A stretch of DNA of 22,412 bases from a virus, in the IMG/VR virus record IMGVR_UViG_3300027861_000211, positions 1 to 22,412 of that record; one strand, 5' to 3'. The position numbers and the translations under genes are program-made. Position 1 is the stretch's first letter, and every line of letters begins with the position of its first letter. Positions 6,787 through 14,306 of the stretch are shown in pieces. A model generated the notes under the pieces. That model ran no database searches and was not told where the DNA came from. It saw only the letters and a list, made by a program, of their open reading frames with translations.

Positions 6787-8747
6787 TGGCTAAAGCAATT
6801 GCATCTCAAGCATCATTCATTGCTGGAGAGCTTGATCCAAGACTAGCAGCAAGGATTGATACTGAGAGTTATACTAAAGGTGCTGAAACATTAACTAATG
6901 TTATTTGCCTAGGCCAAGGTGGCGTTAAGCGCAGACCTGGTATGAAGTATATTGATACAGTTACAGAGTCATCAGTACGTCTAGTTAGGTTTGAGTTCAA
7001 TGTTACGCAGACATATCTTCTAGTATTCGTTGCTTCTAAGATGTACATCTATAAAGATGGCGTATTACAGACTAATATCAATGCCTCTGGTAATGATTAC
7101 CTAGTAGTTCCATATAGCATATCTGAGATTAAAGAGATCAACTGGACTCAGAGTGCTGACACTTTGATTATCTGTCATAACGACTACGTACCTAGAAAGA
7201 TTGTGCGTGGTGCTACAGATACAGACTGGACTATTAGTTCAATGACGTTTACTTACTATCCAACCCATGACTTTAATAGGGATTATGATGGTGCTACATT
7301 TACTACACCTGCATCAGCTAAGGTTGTGGGCGATGTTATTACTATCTCATTAGATGCTGGCCATAATCCTGTAACAACAGAACATGTAGGTGGTATGTTT
7401 GAAGGAAACGCAGGTGTTGTTAGAATTACATCAGTTGACACTACATCAGGCGCACAAACACTCACAGGCACAGTATTACAAGAATTTACAAACACAAACG
7501 CTATTGATGGCGTAGATGCTTCACTAGAAGAGCCAGTATGGACAGCAACACATGGCTACCCTGGTTCAGTAACATTCCATGAATCAAGACTATGGTTATC
7601 TAATTCAACTGCTCGACCACAAACATTATGGGGTTCGGTAACAGCTGACTTCTTTAACTTTGATCGTGGCTTCGGTGATGACACAGATTCGATTGACATT
7701 ACGATGGACACAGACCAGGTTAATGCTATTTACCACCTAGTATCAGGAAGACATTTACAGATCTTCACATCAGGCGGTGAGTTCTTTATTCCAGATCGTC
7801 CTATTAAACCAGCTAATGTGGGCGTATTACGTCAGACAAGATTTGGTATGCTTAAAGCTGTACCACCTATTAACGTAGATGGTGCGACAATGTTTATTCA
7901 AAGGAACGGCAAGCAGGTTCGTGAGTATTTATATACTTATACCGAAAACTCGTATGTATCCACTGAGGTGAATTTGCTTGCCCCTCATCTTATTAATTCA
8001 CCAGTAGCTATGGCAGCACAGACTGGTGATGTTGATAACGAAGGAAACTACTTATATATCGTTAATGCAGATGGTACAGTAGCTGTGTTTATTACTAATA
8101 GAGCAGAATCAGTAACAGCTTGGACCAGGTTTACTACAGATGGCGATATCAAAGACGTTGCAGTAGTAGAAGATGTGGTGTACTTCCATGTGAAGAGAAC
8201 TATTAACGGCTCTACTGTATATACAATTGAAGCATTAGATAACAATACCTATACAGATTCAGCAGTGCATGTGGTTAATAGCCCTGCATCAGCTACAGTT
8301 ACAGGCTTGGATCATCTAAATAGCAAAGAGTGTAGAGTAAGAGCAGATGGTTCAGTGATGGATAATGCTACACCAGCATCAGGATCTATTACTTTGGCAC
8401 GTACAGCTACTAATGTAGAGGTAGGTATTAACTACGATATAGAAGTTAAGACTATGCCAGTTAATGTTACGTTCGGATCAGGCCCTATTAATGCTACTAA
8501 GCGTAGAATTTTACGAGTATCTGCTCAACTATACCAAGCAAACGGTATCAAAATAAATGGTAAAGCAGTTACAGACAAAGGTTTTGGAGTAGGCGTTTTA
8601 GGCGTTGCACCAACAGGGTTTACAGGTATGAAGACTGTGCCTATGTTAGGATATTCAAAGACATCACAAGTAACAGTAACACAATCAGATCCTGCACCTA
8701 TGACGTTGTTAGGACTCACATTAGAAATACAAGCACAAGGCGGTTAA
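6786..8747 (+). CDS. Tail tubular protein B (T7 gp12-like nozzle)
   Basis: 653-aa predicted nozzle that forms the distal tail tube and contacts the spikes. The N terminus has the diagnostic ASFIAGELDPRLAARIDTES followed by GAETLTNVICLGQGGVKRRPGMKYI (residues ~8-55). The centre includes the beta-propeller-like SRLWLSNSTARPQTLWGSV and FFNFD...DSIDI segments (about 265-305) and a GRHLQIFTSGGEFFI phrase, all usual in this family. T7 gp12 is 794 aa, so this is a shorter version. The C-terminal third is rich in Thr, Val and Gly with beta character. It follows tail tube A with TAATG coupling and precedes the internal proteins, as in T7. Confidence 0.93.
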   Translation: MAKAIASQASFIAGELDPRLAARIDTESYTKGAETLTNVICLGQGGVKRRPGMKYIDTVTESSVRLVRFEFNVTQTYLLVFVASKMYIYKDGVLQTNINASGNDYLVVPYSISEIKEINWTQSADTLIICHNDYVPRKIVRGATDTDWTISSMTFTYYPTHDFNRDYDGATFTTPASAKVVGDVITISLDAGHNPVTTEHVGGMFEGNAGVVRITSVDTTSGAQTLTGTVLQEFTNTNAIDGVDASLEEPVWTATHGYPGSVTFHESRLWLSNSTARPQTLWGSVTADFFNFDRGFGDDTDSIDITMDTDQVNAIYHLVSGRHLQIFTSGGEFFIPDRPIKPANVGVLRQTRFGMLKAVPPINVDGATMFIQRNGKQVREYLYTYTENSYVSTEVNLLAPHLINSPVAMAAQTGDVDNEGNYLYIVNADGTVAVFITNRAESVTAWTRFTTDGDIKDVAVVEDVVYFHVKRTINGSTVYTIEALDNNTYTDSAVHVVNSPASATVTGLDHLNSKECRVRADGSVMDNATPASGSITLARTATNVEVGINYDIEVKTMPVNVTFGSGPINATKRRILRVSAQLYQANGIKINGKAVTDKGFGVGVLGVAPTGFTGMKTVPMLGYSKTSQVTVTQSDPAPMTLLGLTLEIQAQGG

Positions 8748-8749
8748 TT

Positions 8750-9220
8750 ATGGCACAACTAGCATTATTATTACCAGCAGCAGGTACAGCAGCAACAGCA
8801 ACAGCAGTAGCAGCACCGACATTCTTAGGAATGACAGCAGCAACATGGGGTGGTATCTCAGCAGGTGTGGGCGCACTAGGCGCTATTCAATCAGGACAAG
8901 CACAGAAGTCAGCTTTTGAACAACAAGCTAGAGCTACTGAGCAAGCAGCAAAGGATAGAGAACTACAAAGATTACAGAATTTAAGAAGAGCGCAGGCAAG
9001 CCAAAGATCTTACTGGGCAGGTAGAGGTGTTTCAGCTACTTCAGGATCAGCTGCAACTATTGCACAACAATCTAGACTTGGTTATGAATTAGAGCGTGGT
9101 GCAGATATATCATCTACTGGTCGTGAGATTCAGAGACTACAGTCAGCAGGTAGTGCGGCTCAAACAGCTGGATGGATTAAAGCAGCAGGTAGTGCGGCTA
9201 ATTATGGAGCAAGTTTATAA
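8750..9220 (+). CDS. Internal virion protein (T7 gp14-like)
   Basis: 156-aa protein placed like T7 gp14, the smallest ejected core protein. Residues ~1-50 are hydrophobic and rich in Ala, Gly and Thr, with two possible membrane-active segments (LALLLPAAGTAATATAVAAP and GGISAGVGALGAI). Residues ~50-100 are a Gln/Arg/Ala-rich helix (QAQKSAFEQQARATEQAAKD), and SYWAGRGVSATSGSA is a pattern typical of this group. Two in-frame copies of a 16-base direct repeat encode AGSAA near the C terminus (9145-9160 and 9184-9199). Likely role: membrane insertion at the start of DNA ejection. It overlaps the next start (TAATG at 9218). Confidence 0.78.
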   Translation: MAQLALLLPAAGTAATATAVAAPTFLGMTAATWGGISAGVGALGAIQSGQAQKSAFEQQARATEQAAKDRELQRLQNLRRAQASQRSYWAGRGVSATSGSAATIAQQSRLGYELERGADISSTGREIQRLQSAGSAAQTAGWIKAAGSAANYGASL

Positions 9221-10851
9221 TGGCAGACTTCGCCCAGTATACATTCCAACAAGGTAGAAGAGTTGGACAAGTAGATATGAGTGAGGCTAATGCCTGGGAA
9301 TCTCTATCTAATACAATGACTAATTTCTCTCAGACTTTATTACAAGTTGATAAGGCACAGAAGAAGGCATACAACGCAGAAGTAAAAGAGTATGTAGAAG
9401 GCATGGAGTCAGACATCATTACTAACCTAGGTAAGGTTGCTATTGATCGTGAGAATGACTACGAGCATTACGAGCGTTTTGTTACTGCATATAAGAAAGG
9501 CACATTAGCTGGTATTGAAGATCCTAATATAAAGGATGCTGCAGGCAAGATGATTGATGATAAGGCTGTTCAGTATGGCCAGAAGGTATTCCAAAACCAC
9601 ATTAATCTTAGAAGTGCTAGACAGCTTCAATCGGCAGAGGATTCTTTAGAGATTCATGCTGTAGATACAGAACATTTGATTGATTCAACTATTAACACTT
9701 GGCATCAACAACCAGAGTTCAGAGATGGCTACATTGATAGTGTGTCTCCTATCTTCCAGACCCAAAGAGACATGTTTGCTAATAAGATCGATGGTCTATT
9801 AGAACTTGGTAAGACAGGTGATGCTGCATTTAAGCAAGAGCAAGCACTATTAGGTCGATTCTATAAGAAGGCAGCAATGGCCGAATTAACGGCTAATATG
9901 GAAGAAGGCAAAGGATGGCAAACCATTCAGGACTTTAACGCTGATCCGAGCAAATTCTTTAGCTCTAGACCACAATTACAAGCATTATTCCCAGAGGTTA
10001 AGATCTCTATGAGTGATGAAGACAAGAATGCTACGTTTAAAGACATGATGTCTATGCTTAACGGTTATCAAGGTCAGCAAGATCGTGTTCAAAATGCAAT
10101 AGCTGCGGATAAGTTAGAAGGCCAAGAGTTCTTCTATTCTAATATCCAAGGCCAGATTGCAGATGATCCAGAGAATATTGATAAGGCAAACCTCCAGTCA
10201 TGGTTAGAAGAAGACAAGATTACTACTAAGCAACATGATTCATTATTGAAGATGATTCAGACTGGTAGCTTATATAGTGAAGATGATAATGTAGTATCAG
10301 GCTTATATGATATGTTGTTTGATCCTGAAGCAGATCAGTTTGTAATATATGATCGAATCAGACAAGCTGTAGATAACAAACAGATTTCACCACCAACGCA
10401 GAAACAAATGCTTGCTACTCTAAGAGATGGTGGACTGAAAGATGTTACTAAGGATGAAGACTATCAGATGGCTATTAACGAGGTTAAGACTGAGTTTAGA
10501 ACTACTGGTCCATTAGCTGCATTCTTGCCTAACGAGTCTAAGAATATCAATAGAGCAATCAGAGAGATCTACGAACTGAAAAAGACATTACGTCCAGATC
10601 AGAACTTCCTTGATGAAGTGGATGCTATTAAGTCTAAGTACAAGCGTACGTCCGAATCTGCCAAGCCTAAAGTAAGCTGGAGAACTGGCACATGGTCAGG
10701 CACAGCAGAAGCACCAGAGCCTGAAGTATCTAAACAGACATTGGCAATTCTATTAGAGAGTAACCAGATTACAGATAAACAATACATGGAACAATTCAAT
10801 GCTATTGATGAGTACATGGAAGCCTATAATTTAAGGGAAGGTAGAAAGTAA
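9220..10851 (+). CDS. Internal virion (ejection) protein, T7 gp15-like position
   Basis: 543-aa hydrophilic, mostly helical protein with many charged residues and no membrane segments. It lies in the gp15 position between the gp14-like and the large internal proteins, and gp15 of T7 is likewise a helical protein (747 aa) that joins the periplasmic ejection tube. Features: NAWESLSNTMTNFSQTLLQV near the N terminus, NLRSARQLQSAEDSL at ~129-143 and a KTEFRTTGPLAAFLPNES segment near ~430. Around residues 488-510 a Ser/Pro/Glu-rich linker leads to a final helical KQTLAILLESNQITDKQYM region. Assigned by order and composition more than by motif. Starts with TAATG coupling and ends the same way. Confidence 0.7.
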   Translation: MADFAQYTFQQGRRVGQVDMSEANAWESLSNTMTNFSQTLLQVDKAQKKAYNAEVKEYVEGMESDIITNLGKVAIDRENDYEHYERFVTAYKKGTLAGIEDPNIKDAAGKMIDDKAVQYGQKVFQNHINLRSARQLQSAEDSLEIHAVDTEHLIDSTINTWHQQPEFRDGYIDSVSPIFQTQRDMFANKIDGLLELGKTGDAAFKQEQALLGRFYKKAAMAELTANMEEGKGWQTIQDFNADPSKFFSSRPQLQALFPEVKISMSDEDKNATFKDMMSMLNGYQGQQDRVQNAIAADKLEGQEFFYSNIQGQIADDPENIDKANLQSWLEEDKITTKQHDSLLKMIQTGSLYSEDDNVVSGLYDMLFDPEADQFVIYDRIRQAVDNKQISPPTQKQMLATLRDGGLKDVTKDEDYQMAINEVKTEFRTTGPLAAFLPNESKNINRAIREIYELKKTLRPDQNFLDEVDAIKSKYKRTSESAKPKVSWRTGTWSGTAEAPEPEVSKQTLAILLESNQITDKQYMEQFNAIDEYMEAYNLREGRK

Positions 10852-13800
10852 TGCTAGAAGCAACAATCTATTTGAATGATAAGCCAGAAGGCGACATGAC
10901 TGGTGGATTCAAGGATAGACTCGAAGATAGAGCTATTCAGACTTCACCTGCTATGAAATACTTCAATGACTACAAAGCACAGCAAGTAGTTGAAGAGGTA
11001 GATGAAGAGATTGAGCTGCCACAAGAGATTACTGGTAAGACTATACGTGAGCCAGAGGTTAATGCTTTTGACCAGATCTATGCTTTAGATGCTCAAGAGC
11101 CTGTTGTACAAGAGCCTATTCAACCTGAAGTAGATAAGCCTCTATTACAAGACGCATGGGATATGCTACCTGCTGAAGCACAAAAGATAGCGTGGCCATT
11201 TGCTGCACCGTTTGTTAAAGGCGCAGGTGAAGAGAATCCTATCTTACGTGGTATGACTGAAGGCGCATTACATGACGCACCACAAGGTATTGTTGATCTA
11301 TCTCGTGATGTTGTTAATGCACTTGGTGGCGAGTTCAAAGAAGAAGACTGGTTAAAGATTCCACAGATACTTGAATCAAACCCAGACTCTACTACAGAAG
11401 GCGTAGTAAGAGGCCTATCACAGTTCATGTCAGTATTTGGCGCAGCAGGTGGTATTGGTAAAGGCGCAACTATATTCAAACAAATGATGGCTGGTGGATT
11501 AGCAGATGCTACATTTGATCCTACTGGCGGTAACGTGGCTACTCTATTAAGAGAGCTAGACATGGATAATGCACTAACTCAGTTCTTAGACTCTAAAGTG
11601 GGCGAAGATGCTGATGCTTTAGAGAGACTACAAGCTAGAGGTAAACAAGTATTAGAAGGTGCAGGTATTGGTTTCGCTATTCCTACCTTGATCGGTGGAT
11701 TGAGATGGGCCAAGAACAATGCTAAGGACTTATTACAGGATTCAGATCCTAACCTAGTGCCTGGTGTGATGAAGAAGTTTGGTATTGATCTGCCACAGAA
11801 GGATATATTTGCTGGTGGATCAGCAGTACAACCACCTGAAGGTTTAGAGCAGGCTAAGGCTATGCTTGAAGGTGAAAGGTGGTCTCCATATCTAGAAAGT
11901 AAAGTTTGGGAAAAGACTGGATGGCATAAATTACCAGATGGAAACTACGCATTTGAGATTGACGATTCAGCGGCAGCCATTAATAACCTTGATGCTAATA
12001 ATGAGGTTATGCGATTTGAAAAGGTTGAGCTAGATAAGTATCTTGATGATCGTGCTGACGGCTTAGATGACATCATAAGAACAACTAATGTTGGCTCAGG
12101 CGAGCGCTTATACGATACTAAACTAGGTGAGGTTTTAGATCACGAACAGCTTTACAAACAATACCCTTATCTTAGAGATATGGACTTACAGGTACTTGAT
12201 GGCCTGACTAACACCCAAGGTGAGTCAATGAGTCGACTTGGTGAGGGCGCTTCATATAACTCCATCAGTCAGCAAATTCAAATATATGTTGATCCAGTGA
12301 AAGGACTTACAGACAGTAGCCTATCTTCATTGGTTCACGAGATTCAGCACGCAATTCAAGACAAAGAAAACTGGATGAACGGTGGTTCTGCTAGTGAGCA
12401 GTGGATAAGAAGATTAAAACAGTCTTTATGGAAAGATAAGGAAGTATTCGCTAAAAACAAAGAGCAATACAAAGAAGACATGAAGGCATACTCTTATGCC
12501 AATAAACTAAAGCAGGTTGATTACTGGGATGAGCTTTCAAAGAGAGATAGTGTTACAGGTATAGCTAGACACTTCTACAATACAGATCTTTGGTACACAC
12601 ACAGTGATGAGATAACCAAGAAGTTTGGACCAAGACCTAAGCCTTATAAGAAAGAAGAACACAACGAATATTTAAAGAACGTGGGCGCATTCTATAGAGA
12701 CAAGATGCAGGATGAAGTAGATGATCTGATTGATATTGCTATTGAGTCTAGAGACATTGAGCGTAATTACGACATGATTAACATGATCAAGTCTGTTGAT
12801 GGCATGAAGCAAAAAGATAAAGTTAAAGCTATTGAAAGAAAGCTAAACGAGAATGTGAAAGATGCACAGGAATATCGTAAGATTGAAAGCCTGATTCAAA
12901 AGGTTGAGAAGTCTTATTTTAGCAGCGGAACTCAATTAGAGAAAAAGAAAAGAAGACATCAGATATACGAGCAACTTCAGGGTGAGTGGCAAGCTAGAAA
13001 TGCTCAAGCCAGAAGAATGATGAGCGCTACAGAAAGAGTAGAGCAAGCACCTTATACAACGTCTGCAAAGACAAGTAGCTGGGGTGACGTACAAAGAGAA
13101 GATGTTATTACTACTAAGAGCAAGAGCTATTTATATGGCCCTGGTTATGGAAAAGTAGATAGCAATGTAGGAGAAAACCCTATAACTGTTTACCGTAGTT
13201 CAACTACAGGCGGTTATGATAAACTAGATCCTACTAAACAACGCAATGCCACATTAGACAAAGGTAACTATGTATTCCTAGATGAAGGTGATGCTAATAA
13301 ATGGCCAGGTGAGACATTAGTAAAAATCGAAGTACCAGGTGACATTATAGAAAAGTCTATTAACTGGGGTGATGGTGGCCAATCAGACTTTGTCACTAAA
13401 GCATTTAAAAATATTGAAAAGGAAGTTGACTTCCCGTTAGACCTAGAAGATGGTGGCATTGATGTTTATCCTACTCTTAAAGCAGAGCTTGGCACTGAAG
13501 GCGCTCAAAAGTTATTATTAAAGCATGGTATCAAAGGCAATAGACGCAAGGGAGAGCTTAATATCTTTGATGTAGAAGACACCAATATCATCTCTAATGA
13601 GCCAAAAAAAAGCAAAGTAAACAACGAACCAGAGGCCAAGCCTGACAAAACACTAGACGTTATGCAAGAGCTAGAAAAAGAGGCTTTGGAGTATGATGAT
13701 ATTAATGAGTTTGTTACAAAAGTGTTTAAAAGGCAGAGTACCCAAAAGCACGCTATTAGAAGTTCTATTGCCAAAGACCTTGGTGGAGAATACTCAGGAA

Positions 13801-14198
13801 ATGTTGAAGTGCCTGAAGGCATTGCTAATAGTATTGGAGACCGTGGAAGTAGAATATCTGTAGATGGAAACGATGTGTATTTTCATATAAGTGTTGAAAA
13901 AGACATAGGTGGAAACGATGTAATATTTTTGCCAAACATAGCAGTCTCAGGCAAGAACAAAGGATTGGGAACAAAGTTTATGGAAGCAATGAAAAAATTT
14001 GCCGATACAACATCTCAAGACATAGTTATTTACAAAGTAACAAACGATGATTTCTTTAGAAAATTTGCTTGGCTAGAAGAGACGGAGTTGGGTGGTACCT
14101 TTAAATATAAAGCAAAAAAAGGTAATGAATCATTAGGGTTAGGTCAGTTAGACGACATTTGGAAGAAAGCACACAGTAATGGAAACAAAGGTAAATAA
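10851..14198 (+). CDS. Large multidomain ejection protein with metallopeptidase, ART-like and GNAT-like regions
   Basis: 1115 aa. Residues ~1-300 look structural: an acidic linker, then helical, Gly/Ala-rich segments (WPFAAPFVKGAGEENPILRG; FMSVFGAAGGIGKGATIF; GAGIGFAIPTLIGGL) of the kind in ejected virion proteins. Residues ~340-730 resemble the peptidase region of phage 'large polyvalent proteins': WEKTGWHKLPDGNYAFEIDD, LGEVLDHEQLYKQYPYLRD, then zinc-binding HEIQH at 496-500 and a GEWQARNAQARR phrase at 711-722 supplying the likely third ligand. Residues ~777-915 (ITVYRSS, GNYVFLDEGDA, LLKHGIKG, LNIFDVED) recall ADP-ribosyltransferase-like modules. Residues ~1000-1085 (IFLPNIAVSGKNKGLGTKFM, VTNDDFFRKFAWLE) recall a GNAT acetyltransferase. 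It occupies the T7 gp16 place but lacks a visible transglycosylase motif. Confidence 0.8.
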   Translation: MLEATIYLNDKPEGDMTGGFKDRLEDRAIQTSPAMKYFNDYKAQQVVEEVDEEIELPQEITGKTIREPEVNAFDQIYALDAQEPVVQEPIQPEVDKPLLQDAWDMLPAEAQKIAWPFAAPFVKGAGEENPILRGMTEGALHDAPQGIVDLSRDVVNALGGEFKEEDWLKIPQILESNPDSTTEGVVRGLSQFMSVFGAAGGIGKGATIFKQMMAGGLADATFDPTGGNVATLLRELDMDNALTQFLDSKVGEDADALERLQARGKQVLEGAGIGFAIPTLIGGLRWAKNNAKDLLQDSDPNLVPGVMKKFGIDLPQKDIFAGGSAVQPPEGLEQAKAMLEGERWSPYLESKVWEKTGWHKLPDGNYAFEIDDSAAAINNLDANNEVMRFEKVELDKYLDDRADGLDDIIRTTNVGSGERLYDTKLGEVLDHEQLYKQYPYLRDMDLQVLDGLTNTQGESMSRLGEGASYNSISQQIQIYVDPVKGLTDSSLSSLVHEIQHAIQDKENWMNGGSASEQWIRRLKQSLWKDKEVFAKNKEQYKEDMKAYSYANKLKQVDYWDELSKRDSVTGIARHFYNTDLWYTHSDEITKKFGPRPKPYKKEEHNEYLKNVGAFYRDKMQDEVDDLIDIAIESRDIERNYDMINMIKSVDGMKQKDKVKAIERKLNENVKDAQEYRKIESLIQKVEKSYFSSGTQLEKKKRRHQIYEQLQGEWQARNAQARRMMSATERVEQAPYTTSAKTSSWGDVQREDVITTKSKSYLYGPGYGKVDSNVGENPITVYRSSTTGGYDKLDPTKQRNATLDKGNYVFLDEGDANKWPGETLVKIEVPGDIIEKSINWGDGGQSDFVTKAFKNIEKEVDFPLDLEDGGIDVYPTLKAELGTEGAQKLLLKHGIKGNRRKGELNIFDVEDTNIISNEPKKSKVNNEPEAKPDKTLDVMQELEKEALEYDDINEFVTKVFKRQSTQKHAIRSSIAKDLGGEYSGNVEVPEGIANSIGDRGSRISVDGNDVYFHISVEKDIGGNDVIFLPNIAVSGKNKGLGTKFMEAMKKFADTTSQDIVIYKVTNDDFFRKFAWLEETELGGTFKYKAKKGNESLGLGQLDDIWKKAHSNGNKGK

Positions 14199-14201
14199 AT
14201 A

Positions 14202-14306
14202 ATGTTAATAAAAGACTACACAGGCGCGCTTACTTTAGTTAAAATAAAAGAAAGCCGTTTGACCCTTGCAGGACACTCAAACCAATTAATCAAAAGGATT
14301 TGGTAA
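14202..14306 (+). CDS. Candidate 34-aa small ORF bridging two internal virion genes
   Basis: ATG at 14202, stop TAA 14304-14306. It lies in the same frame as the 1115-aa gene, starting one codon after that gene's TAA, and its own TAA overlaps the next ATG as TAATG, the same junction used by four other genes here. AAAGG (14187-14191) sits ten bases upstream of its ATG. The product (MLIKDYTGALTLVKIKESRL, then TLAGHSNQLIKRIW) is basic and could be a small beta-hairpin plus helix. It may be a genuine coupling peptide or the detached C-terminal tail of the upstream protein. No family is recognised. Confidence 0.4.
   Translation: MLIKDYTGALTLVKIKESRLTLAGHSNQLIKRIW

Noticed and set aside
11120-11563. 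147-aa reverse-strand frame
   Set aside because: It lies wholly inside the 1115-aa gene, has Ser/Pro/Ala-rich shadow composition, no ribosome binding site and no recognisable domain.
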